Positions 32,399 through 38,103 of a stretch of DNA of 38,103 nucleotides are shown piece by piece. Each line of letters opens with the position of its first letter. Within the stretch, counting starts at the first letter, position 1. This DNA is from Streptomyces sp. rh34. Lineage in GTDB: Bacteria; Actinomycetota; Actinomycetes; Streptomycetales; Streptomycetaceae. The position numbers were made by a program, and so were the translations under genes. The stretch covers positions 45,429 through 83,531 of the forward strand of contig NZ_NTGZ01000005.1 in the NCBI RefSeq assembly GCF_002551245.1, given 5' to 3'. The notes below the pieces were generated by a model, which searched no databases, was not told the DNA's origin, and saw only the letters and a program-made list of their open reading frames with translations.

Positions 32399-33903
32399 CA
32401 CAGCCACCTCACTCGGGGGCGGCCCGCGGAGTAGTACGCGAGCAGCAGGGCATCGGCGTTATCCGGGCTGCGCCCGAGCCGCTTACGGATCTCGTCCTTC
32501 GGCTCCACCCGGATCCGGCCCTTGGGGTCGGTGTCCCACCGGGGTTCGAGGAGCTGCGCCACCGTGGTGTCGGCGTTGTCCATCATCGCGAGGTCCCAGC
32601 CGCCGGCTTCGGAGAGGCCGCGGCCGAGGGACCACCAGATCTCGGCCCGGAGGTTGATGAACTTGCCGGGCTCGGAGGCGGCGCTGCCGACGTTCACGCC
32701 GATGATGTGCGCGGTGTGCTCGCCGCGGGTGGCCGCGTTGCGGAGTTCGCCGATCACCCCGAACCCGATGCCGATGCTGTCGACCTTCACCGCGGTCGCG
32801 CCGGTCTCCTTGATCGCACGGAGGATCAGCGGGGCGATCACCTCCGGCCGGTCCGTGTGCGCGGACCACTCGCGCCCCGCCCGCCGCCCGCGCCGCTCCC
32901 GAATCACCGTCTCGTCCCCGCCGCCGCCGACGTCGACACCGAGCTCGACAGGCCCCAGCTCCTCCGGGCGCGGCCGGCGGTCCGTCGCGGCCCGGCACTT
33001 CGCGACGTCGGACTGGCGGACCACCTGGTTCGCCGCGTCCGTGCTGAACTCGCCCAACACCTTGGCCCGGTAGATGGGGTTGTCGACGCCCCAGTCCTTC
33101 GCCTTCTCCTCCACCCACTCCCGGCTGACGAGTGCGGCCGCCATGTCCGAAGGGATCTCCTCGCCGGTCAGGTTCGGGCTGTCGAACGCGCTGATCGACA
33201 TCTGGTGCCAGCCGCTCCCGGGCGTGCACACCTTCCGAAAGTGGCTGGCCGGGTTGTCCGGGTTGCCGATCGCGAGGATCCGGCAGTCCGGCCCGGTCGC
33301 CAACGCGTCGGCCGCGGTCCACAGCTGCTCGGGAATCCCGCACGCCTCGTCGAGGATCACCAGGACGTACCGGGCGTGGATGCCCTGGAACCCATCCTCG
33401 TCGGTGTCCGCCGGCTTCCGCCCGTACCCGACGAGTTCGTCGTCGATGAGCCACTCGGTCTGGTTCACGCGGCCGGCGAGCTTGCCGGTGCGGTGGTGCT
33501 TGCGGATGTACCGCCAGAGGATCGCCCGCACCTGGCTGAACGTCGGGGCGGTGGAGACGACGAAGGCCTCGCCGGGCGGGTGGGTGTCGAGCCACCAGCA
33601 GGCGACGAGCGCAGCCGTCCAGCTCTTCCCGACGCCGTGACCGGACCGTACCGCGGTGCGCCGGTGGTCGCGGACGGCGTGGAGGATCTCGCGCTGCTTC
33701 GACCACACCGTCTGCCGGAGGCGCTCCTGCACCCACCGCACCGGTGTCGCCCCGTACCGCTGGGTGCGCCGGGCGAGGGCGCGGCGGTCGATGTGAACCT
33801 TCAGCTGGTCGCGGACGACCTTCAGTTGGCGGGTGTCACCGGCGCGGACCAGCTGATCGATCTGGTGGCGCAGGTGCTCCAGGTCAGCCGTCGGAGCCGT
33901 CAT
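32398..33903 (-). CDS. Terminase large subunit
   Basis: 501 residues. ATPase: Walker A SGHGVGKS at 87-94, Walker B VLVILDEA at 180-187, and motif C-like AIGNPDNP at 211-218. The C-terminal RNase H-like nuclease starts with LGVDVGGGGDET at 321-332 (D324 a metal ligand) and has a later acidic DNADALLLAYY. It drives DNA into the prohead and cuts it to length. The ATG at 33903 is used; a GTG at 33915 would add four residues. It overlaps the small subunit gene by 20 bases. Confidence 0.92.
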   Translation of the reverse strand: MTAPTADLEHLRHQIDQLVRAGDTRQLKVVRDQLKVHIDRRALARRTQRYGATPVRWVQERLRQTVWSKQREILHAVRDHRRTAVRSGHGVGKSWTAALVACWWLDTHPPGEAFVVSTAPTFSQVRAILWRYIRKHHRTGKLAGRVNQTEWLIDDELVGYGRKPADTDEDGFQGIHARYVLVILDEACGIPEQLWTAADALATGPDCRILAIGNPDNPASHFRKVCTPGSGWHQMSISAFDSPNLTGEEIPSDMAAALVSREWVEEKAKDWGVDNPIYRAKVLGEFSTDAANQVVRQSDVAKCRAATDRRPRPEELGPVELGVDVGGGGDETVIRERRGRRAGREWSAHTDRPEVIAPLILRAIKETGATAVKVDSIGIGFGVIGELRNAATRGEHTAHIIGVNVGSAASEPGKFINLRAEIWWSLGRGLSEAGGWDLAMMDNADTTVAQLLEPRWDTDPKGRIRVEPKDEIRKRLGRSPDNADALLLAYYSAGRPRVRWL

Positions 33904-34429
33904 CGCCCGCCGCACCGTCGTCGTCCGTCACCCGGTCGAACAGCGCGCTGATCTCCGCGCCGAGCTGCTGCGCGTCCACGCTCACGCGGGACGGGGCGTC
34001 GGCGCCGAACAGCTTCCGGTACGACTCGCGGATCGTGCGCAGCTCCCGGATCGCGGCCAACTTGGGCCCGTCGTCGAGGAGCGGGTTCCCGTCGTCGTCC
34101 TTCACGATGCGGCCGTGCGACACCATCACGTGGTCCCGCTCCAAGACTTCGAGCGCGGACACGTACAGGTCGTCGAGCTGCGCGGCCTCCGACCGGATCA
34201 GCTTCGTGACCGGCTCCCGGGCCACGTCGGCCTTCGCCCGCTGCACCCCGCGCCACGCCTCGCCCTTGTCGCTGTACCCCAGGGCTTCGGCGATCTGCTG
34301 GTAGCTCTTGCGCTCGGAGCGGAGTTCGGCGGCGGCGGCGTCTCGGCGTACGGACTCGATGCTGCGGGTGTACCGGCCCTTCCCGTCGCGGAGCCGGTCG
34401 TCCTCGTCGGGCTGCTGATCGTGTGCCAT
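33884..34429 (-). CDS. Terminase small subunit
   Basis: 181 residues from an ATG preceded by GGAGG. A helix-turn-helix lies at about 39-65 (SERKSYQQIAEALGYSDKGE), followed by an oligomerising helical region (LIRSEAAQLDDLYVSALEVL) and an acidic C-terminus. This is the DNA-recognition subunit that selects the packaging site, which is often in or near this gene. It is the first gene of the late block. Confidence 0.8.
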   Translation of the reverse strand: MAHDQQPDEDDRLRDGKGRYTRSIESVRRDAAAAELRSERKSYQQIAEALGYSDKGEAWRGVQRAKADVAREPVTKLIRSEAAQLDDLYVSALEVLERDHVMVSHGRIVKDDDGNPLLDDGPKLAAIRELRTIRESYRKLFGADAPSRVSVDAQQLGAEISALFDRVTDDDGAAGDDGSDG

Positions 34430-34519
34430 TGGCGGCCTCCCTCCGTGCTCAGGGTAGCCAATGGCCCACCCCAACTCGCACGCTCAGGCGCAGGTGAGTG
34501 GGCCACTCCGCAGGCGCGG

Positions 34520-34810
34520 CTACTGCTCGTTGGACTGCTGGAGCCCGTCCATGTACACGTCGAGGTACTCGTCTTCGGAGATGTCGTCGCACTCGGGGGG
34601 CTTCGGATCGGAGTCGGTCTCCGGGTCGAAATCCGCCGGCCGGGCGCTGATCGCTTCGGCTATGGCGTCCACGCACTGCGCGAGGGTCTCGGTCTTGCTG
34701 AGCTCGGGTGCTGAGCTGGTCGTGGCTGGGCGGTCTGGCGTGGGGGTGGTGCCGCAGGCGGTGAGGGCGGCGCCGAGGAGTATCGCTGCGGCGGCGGTGC
34801 GGGTGCGCAT
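34520..34810 (-). CDS. Small lipoprotein, prophage-encoded
   Basis: 96 residues. The start MRTRTAAAAILLGAALTACG is a lipoprotein signal with lipobox LTAC. The mature part is short and very acidic (DFDPETDSDPKPPECDDISE). It would be anchored outside the cytoplasmic membrane. Placed outside the late block, it may be made by the lysogen. AAGGGG precedes the ATG. Function unknown; such proteins can block superinfection. Confidence 0.75.
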   Translation of the reverse strand: MRTRTAAAAILLGAALTACGTTPTPDRPATTSSAPELSKTETLAQCVDAIAEAISARPADFDPETDSDPKPPECDDISEDEYLDVYMDGLQQSNEQ

Positions 34811-34867
34811 GGTGTGTCCCCTTGGTGTGTGGTTGGTGGACATCATGCGGGATGGGGCAGCAGCAGA

Positions 34868-34893
34868 CCCCGCCGTTGTGGAAACCGGCGGGG
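34868..34893. terminator. Hairpin upstream of the small lipoprotein gene
   Basis: CCCCGCCG and CGGCGGGG pair over 8 bp with a 10-base loop. Together with the hairpin at 34988-35014 it separates the two lipoprotein genes, so each is probably transcribed from its own promoter. Confidence 0.45.
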
Positions 34894-34987
34894 CCTGTTC
34901 AGAAGCATCCACCGCGTGCTCGGGGATGATGCCGCGAGTGTATGGGTGGGGCGTGGGGTGCGGGCGCGGTCGGGCGCAACTATGGCA

Positions 34988-35014
34988 ATGCCCCCGCCGG
35001 AGAGGCGAGGGCAT
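34988..35014 (-). terminator. Terminator of the DUF4352 lipoprotein gene
   Basis: ATGCCCTCGCC and GGCGGGGGCAT (read on the minus strand) form a stem with one mismatch and a TCTCC loop, 16 bases past the stop at 35031. Confidence 0.6.
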
Positions 35015-35030
35015 CGGGCCGAGCGGCTGT

Positions 35031-35606
35031 TCAGGAGATCTTCCACTGCCCAGTCTGCTCGGCGAAGCCAGAGTTCAGGCCGAACTGCACCGTGACGACC
35101 TTCGAGTTCTTGGGCACCTCGAACGTGATCCACCCGAGGACCTTCTCGCCCGGAGGGACCTTCGCTTCCGACGTCATCGACGGGCCGGCCTTCGTGTCCC
35201 CGAACGTCGCCTGGAACCGCTGACCGTCCGCGTCGGCGACCTGAGCCCCGTTCGACGGGCTGTCCGCGTACGGCTTGGTGCCGGTGTTCGTCAGCTCGAA
35301 CTGTGCGGCGATCCAGCGGTTGCCGTCCTCCGGGCCGAAGAACTCGTCCGATGACTGCGCGGGGTCGACGATCTTTTTCAGGACGGCGTCTACCTGCTCG
35401 CCGTCCTCCTGGCCCTTGAGGGTGATGGTGTCGCCGACTTTCGCGACGGTGGCCTTCGAAGGCTCGTCCTCGGCCGTGGGCTCGGCTGTGGCTGCCTCGG
35501 CGGCGCCGGTCTTGCTGGGTGCGGTGGTGATGTCGTCGTCGGTGCATGCTGTGGCGGTGAAGAGCATGCCGGCCGCGGCGATGGCGGCGATGGTGGTGCG
35601 GCGCAT
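35031..35606 (-). CDS. DUF4352-type lipoprotein, prophage-encoded
   Basis: 191 residues. Signal MRRTTIAAIAAAGMLFTATA ends in lipobox TATAC, with C21 as the lipid-bearing residue. After a Thr/Ala/Glu linker, residues about 55-190 fit the DUF4352 immunoglobulin-like fold (IAAQFELTNTGTKPY, PPGEKVLGWITFEVP). These are extracellular, membrane-anchored proteins; telokin-like family members occur in Gram-positive bacteria and their phages. It has its own terminator and GGGGGCC before the ATG, so lysogen expression is plausible. Confidence 0.8.
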   Translation of the reverse strand: MRRTTIAAIAAAGMLFTATACTDDDITTAPSKTGAAEAATAEPTAEDEPSKATVAKVGDTITLKGQEDGEQVDAVLKKIVDPAQSSDEFFGPEDGNRWIAAQFELTNTGTKPYADSPSNGAQVADADGQRFQATFGDTKAGPSMTSEAKVPPGEKVLGWITFEVPKNSKVVTVQFGLNSGFAEQTGQWKIS

Positions 35607-35762
35607 GGAGGCCCCCTGTGTGCGGTTCGTGAGGGGTCATCATGGCGGCTGGGTGGCTGTGGTGTGTGGGGTTCGCGGGGATTGTGTTCGAGCTGTTGTC
35701 GGGTGGTGGCGAGGACGCTAGGGCCGGTGTGCTGCCTGGAGTTGGCCGAGTCCGGGCATGGC

Positions 35763-35796
35763 GACGCCCCCGCCGGTATGGGCTGGCGGGGGCGTC
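35763..35796 (-). terminator. Terminator after the 97-residue gene
   Basis: GACGCCCCCGCC at 35763-35774 pairs perfectly with GGCGGGGGCGTC at 35785-35796. It lies 37 bases past the stop of the leftward gene at 35833 and is of the same type as the hairpins at 8977 and 34988. Confidence 0.7.
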
Positions 35797-35832
35797 TGGC
35801 CGGGCGCTACCCAGCATGCTGGGGCCAGTCTG

Positions 35833-36126
35833 TCAGGCGACGGTGTCGACGACGACCTGTGTGAAGACCGTCGGCTGCCCTGGCTCCGTGCGGGTGTAGG
35901 CGGTCTCGACGGTCAGCACGGTGACCGGCTGGTCGTGGAGCACGATCGTCTCCCCGATCGCCGGGATCGGCATGGTGCCCGTCGTGTCGAGCTGCACGAG
36001 GCAGGCTCCGGCCGGGGTTTCGAAGGACATGCAGTGGTGAACCGCGGGAGCGCCGGGGCCGGGGCGGCATTCGTCGCTGGAGTCGCGGGCGGAGATGGCG
36101 GCGAAGACGCCGGTGAGCTCGGTCAT
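35833..36126 (-). CDS. Small beta-rich hypothetical protein
   Basis: 97 residues. N-terminal helix (MTELTGVFAAISARDSSDEC), a Pro/His/Cys stretch, then strands including IPAIGETIVLHDQPVTVLTV, which looks like a small beta-barrel. No family recognised. It begins 4 bases after the stop of a 40-residue gene, so the two are one transcript. Confidence 0.6.
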   Translation of the reverse strand: MTELTGVFAAISARDSSDECRPGPGAPAVHHCMSFETPAGACLVQLDTTGTMPIPAIGETIVLHDQPVTVLTVETAYTRTEPGQPTVFTQVVVDTVA

Positions 36127-36130
36127 GGGG

Positions 36131-36253
36131 TCATCGTCCCGTCTTCTGCTGGCTGGTGGGGGCGGGTCCGCGCCTTTCGGCGTCGCGGGCGGCCTGGCTC
36201 TCGGCGTTCTTCTTCTTCAGGTCGCCGATGCTGATGGAGGTCTCAAGTGCCAT
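36131..36253 (-). CDS. 40-residue basic helical protein
   Basis: Translation starts MALETSISIGDLKKKNAESQ and continues with 20 more Arg/Gln/Pro-rich residues to TGR. AGGACC lies before the ATG, and the gene ends 4 bases before the next start. Too small for a domain call; highly charged and probably helical. The spacing supports a real gene. Confidence 0.5.
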   Translation of the reverse strand: MALETSISIGDLKKKNAESQAARDAERRGPAPTSQQKTGR

Positions 36254-36283
36254 GATCGTGGTCCTGTCTCGTGAGGGATGGGG

Positions 36284-36326
36284 CCCGGGGCGGCCGGTCG
36301 CCTGGCAGTGAGTCGGCCGCCCCGGG
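36284..36326 (-). terminator. Strong terminator hairpin between small genes
   Basis: CCCGGGGCGGCCG at 36284-36296 pairs exactly with CGGCCGCCCCGGG at 36314-36326. It lies 12 bases past the stop of the 44-residue gene (36339) and before the 40-residue gene. Confidence 0.7.
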
Positions 36327-36338
36327 AACTGATGAAGC

Positions 36339-36473
36339 TCAGCGCTGCTGCTCGGCGGCCCAGCGCGCTTCGTCCTGCGCGTCGAGCCGGGCCTCGGCGG
36401 CCTGGTCGTACTCGTACATCTCCTCGCCGCTCATCACGTCCGCGTTGGTCATCTCGTCGTCGTAGTCGGTCAT
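36339..36473 (-). CDS. 44-residue acidic miniprotein
   Basis: Starts MTDYDDEMTNADVMSGEEMY and ends in ARWAAEQQR, after a strong CAGGAGGACCTG ribosome binding site. Extremely acidic in the first half and helical in the second; its charge could mimic DNA, but nothing shows this. It follows the membrane operon and is closed by the hairpin at 36284-36326. Confidence 0.6.
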   Translation of the reverse strand: MTDYDDEMTNADVMSGEEMYEYDQAAEARLDAQDEARWAAEQQR

Positions 36474-36492
36474 CAGGTCCTCCTGGTGGGTG

Positions 36493-36582
36493 GGTAGACG
36501 GGCGGAAGACGCCCCGGGAGATCGCGGTAGATGGATCGGTAGATATGCAGGTCAGGCGGCGGTAGACGGGGCGGGAGACGCC
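36493..36582. repeat. GGTAGA direct repeats
   Basis: GGTAGA occurs at 36493, 36526, 36538 and 36561. The outer two extend to 20-22-base near-copies (GGTAGACGGGCGGAAGACG at 36493 and GGTAGACGGGGCGGGAGACG at 36561). The right copy lies inside the 3' end of the membrane-protein gene, the rest between it and the 44-residue gene. It may be an operator set for the small genes or a scar of duplication. Confidence 0.45.
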
Positions 36583-37151
36583 TCCTGCGGGTCGGGCCGG
36601 GAGAGGGGCGGAAGCTGCTCCTTGACGACCCCCCGGGTGGGCCCCCGGCCACCGGTCTTGAGCCTCATCTCCACCGGGATACCGAGGGCCTCCAGTCGGG
36701 CGCGGAGGTCGGCCACCTTCCAGCCCTTCCCGTGGCCCTGTTCCTGGAGGTGCTGGAGCACGTCGGAGAGGTACATCGAGGGGCGGTCCCCGAGGGCGTC
36801 GTAGAGCAGGCGGAGGACCGCGTCACGGGGGTCCGGCCGCGGCTCCTCGGGGGCGTCTTCCAGAGCCTGCTCAACGTCCGTGCGAGGGGCGGCGCGGATG
36901 GCCCACCAGCACCACACAGGGACAATCAGCCACAGGATGTTGGGGCAGGCCCGGATCAACCGCCAGAGCAGGTACAGACCGAAGGCGGCGAGGAGCGCCC
37001 GGAGGAGGCAGCCGAGGACCGCGGCGAGGCCGGTCAGGTCGCCGCGTCGGCCGGCCCGAATCCACGCGGCGAGACGCCGGGCCTGGCGGCGGGTGAGGAT
37101 GCGGGTCCCGTCGACGAGGCGGCGCGCCAGATGCTGGAGGCGGGTGGTCAC
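36552..37151 (-). CDS. Membrane protein with C-terminal winged-helix-like domain
   Basis: 199 residues. A very basic N-terminus (about 1-40), two membrane spans (about 41-63 and 70-87), an acidic linker, then 108-181 resembling a winged helix (SMYLSDVLQHLQEQ, VADLRARLEALGIPVEMRLK) with a GGRGPTRG turn. Both ends may thus lie in the cytoplasm and touch DNA. The GTG at 37151 overlaps the preceding stop (GTGA). Streptomycete plasmids and integrative elements carry similar membrane/DNA-binding proteins near transfer genes; no exact match is recognised. Confidence 0.65.
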   Translation of the reverse strand: MTTRLQHLARRLVDGTRILTRRQARRLAAWIRAGRRGDLTGLAAVLGCLLRALLAAFGLYLLWRLIRACPNILWLIVPVWCWWAIRAAPRTDVEQALEDAPEEPRPDPRDAVLRLLYDALGDRPSMYLSDVLQHLQEQGHGKGWKVADLRARLEALGIPVEMRLKTGGRGPTRGVVKEQLPPLSRPDPQEASPAPSTAA

Positions 37152-37660
37152 AGGATTCCCGCTCCCTCGATCGCGGTACGGAGCTGCTCGCCGAGCTGGT
37201 TGAGGGTGCCGGGGAGCCAGTTCAGGAGGCTGGCGACCCCGGCGGTGATGCAGAGGGTGGCGCCGACGAACGCCCCGCCGGTGGTGCGCTTCTTCTCCGC
37301 TTTACCTGCGGCCTTCCACGCGATGATCACGCCGATGGTGAGGAGGAAGACGATCACTGCACCCTCGGGGGAGAGGTTGCCGAGGCTGCCCTTGGTGAGG
37401 GCACCGCTGCTCGCCGAGCCGGTCATGGCCTGGACGCCGCGCTCACCACCGGAGTTCGCGGCCCCGGCGGAGCATCCGGCGAGCCAGCCGAGGATGCCGC
37501 CGGTGCAGACGGTGGACACGGCGCCGAGGAGAAACCCCTGGCCGAAGGGGATCAGCTGCTTGAACTCTCTGCTGCCCTTCCACCAGGGGCGAAAGTTCGC
37601 CCAGAGGACGGCGAGGCTGATGGCCAGGCCGGTGAGGGTCAGGCTCGTGGCGCCGGTCAT
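37148..37660 (-). CDS. Four-span membrane protein
   Basis: 170 residues, starting MTGATSLTLTGLAISLAVLW, with membrane spans near 5-22, 40-63, 99-117 and 129-150 and a Gly/Ser-rich loop between the second and third (SAGAANSGGERGVQAMTGSA). A basic turn (KAAGKAEKKR) lies between spans three and four. No family recognised. ATGA overlap with the upstream gene and GTGA with the downstream one make a tight operon of three membrane proteins. Confidence 0.65.
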   Translation of the reverse strand: MTGATSLTLTGLAISLAVLWANFRPWWKGSREFKQLIPFGQGFLLGAVSTVCTGGILGWLAGCSAGAANSGGERGVQAMTGSASSGALTKGSLGNLSPEGAVIVFLLTIGVIIAWKAAGKAEKKRTTGGAFVGATLCITAGVASLLNWLPGTLNQLGEQLRTAIEGAGIL

Positions 37661-38103
37661 CGCGTTACTCCCGTGATCCAGGTGACGGGGTCGTACAGGT
37701 CGATGGCGCCCATGAGGCCGACGAGGCTGATCGCGAGGAGCAGGAGGCGGCCGAGGGTGCCCCCGCCCTGGATGATCCGGATCACGGCGATGGCCAGGGG
37801 CGTGAGGGAGAGCGCGTATCCGGCGTCCTGCCCGCCCTCGGCACGGGCCTCGGCCACACCGGACGCCCAGAGCGTGGCGATGCTGTGCCCGTCGAAGAGC
37901 GGCAGGGAGGCGAGGGTCAGCGCGCTGACGATCTGCCAGGGCCGGCCGATCTGGCGGACCCAGGACCACAGCCGCTGCCACCGGGTGGGTTCGGGCTCCG
38001 GCTCGTACGGCAGGACGACGTGGACGTGGACCTGCGGGGCGGGGAGCGGCGGCGGGGCTGGGGCCGGTACGGCGACCGCGGGCGGTGCGGGCGGGGGCGG
38101 CGG
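37657..38103 (-). CDS. Membrane protein, N-terminus beyond the window
   Basis: 148 residues are visible and the frame is open to the edge. The visible start is a Pro/Ala/Val-rich linker (PAPAPPPLPAPQVHVHVVLP), then PTRWQRLWSWVRQIGRP, an amphipathic basic segment, and two or three membrane spans (WQIVSALTLASLPLFDG, YALSLTPLAIAVIRIIQ, LLLLAISLVGLMGAIDLY). A Pro-rich spacer before membrane spans suggests a cytoplasmic domain further upstream. It is the first visible gene of the membrane operon. Confidence 0.6.
   Translation of the reverse strand, partial: PPPPPAPPAVAVPAPAPPPLPAPQVHVHVVLPYEPEPEPTRWQRLWSWVRQIGRPWQIVSALTLASLPLFDGHSIATLWASGVAEARAEGGQDAGYALSLTPLAIAVIRIIQGGGTLGRLLLLAISLVGLMGAIDLYDPVTWITGVTR

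Noticed and set aside
34462..34505. Inverted repeat TGGCCCAC ... GTGGGCCA before the small terminase gene
   Set aside because: Eight-base arms 28 bases apart are close to chance in this composition; a packaging-site role cannot be supported from sequence alone.
8716..38103. Integrase, excisionase or replication gene in the prophage
   Set aside because: Looked for tyrosine and serine recombinase motifs and replication proteins in all gene products; none is in the window.

Overview
The window is high-GC actinobacterial DNA, almost certainly Streptomyces. Codon third positions are strongly G/C, GTG starts and ATGA/GTGA overlaps are common, and the left third carries gene families typical of streptomycete chromosomes. 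The first 18 bases are a Tn5/Nextera mosaic end, so the left edge is a library artefact and the first gene is truncated by it.

Positions 19-8715 are host chromosome. A leftward TerD-domain gene (partial) is divergent from a rightward three-gene operon: an HpcH/HpaI-type aldolase, an 858-residue fusion of PRTase, TRSP, StiP and PELOTA domains, and a HAD phosphatase. This is the Ter-associated biosynthetic module that comparative genomics links to a nucleoside-like metabolite; no ATP-grasp partner is visible. Then follow an FmdB-type zinc ribbon protein, a membrane-anchored coiled-coil protein, a DUF4097 lipoprotein and a tRNA-Val(TAC).

From just past the tRNA to the right edge the DNA is a tailed-phage (siphovirus) prophage, most of it transcribed leftward. 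Its left part (9.2-13.6 kb) is a regulatory and accessory zone: an XRE regulator, four tiny Cys-rich proteins in a translationally coupled run, a three-gene DUF5753-XRE/DUF6879 operon, a WYL-only protein and small HTH proteins around palindromic operators. Read in the direction of transcription, the late region runs from 34.4 kb down to 13.6 kb: small and large terminase, portal (with a MuF-like Cys tail), ClpP-like prohead protease, HK97-fold major capsid, two head-fibre-like proteins, small accessory proteins, head-tail connectors, tail terminator, two related tail-tube proteins separated by an HNH endonuclease gene, tail chaperones with a canonical -1 slippery heptamer, tape measure, minor tail proteins, amidase endolysin, holin, a coiled-coil membrane protein and a membrane-anchored collagen-like protein.

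Right of the terminase (34.5-38.1 kb) lie two small lipoproteins, several tiny proteins between strong terminators, and a coupled operon of three membrane proteins running off the window. No integrase, excisionase or replication gene is in view, so the element continues beyond 38.1 kb. The tRNA 3' end is the likely left attachment site, but that is inferred from position only. No CRISPR array, rRNA or insertion sequence was found.
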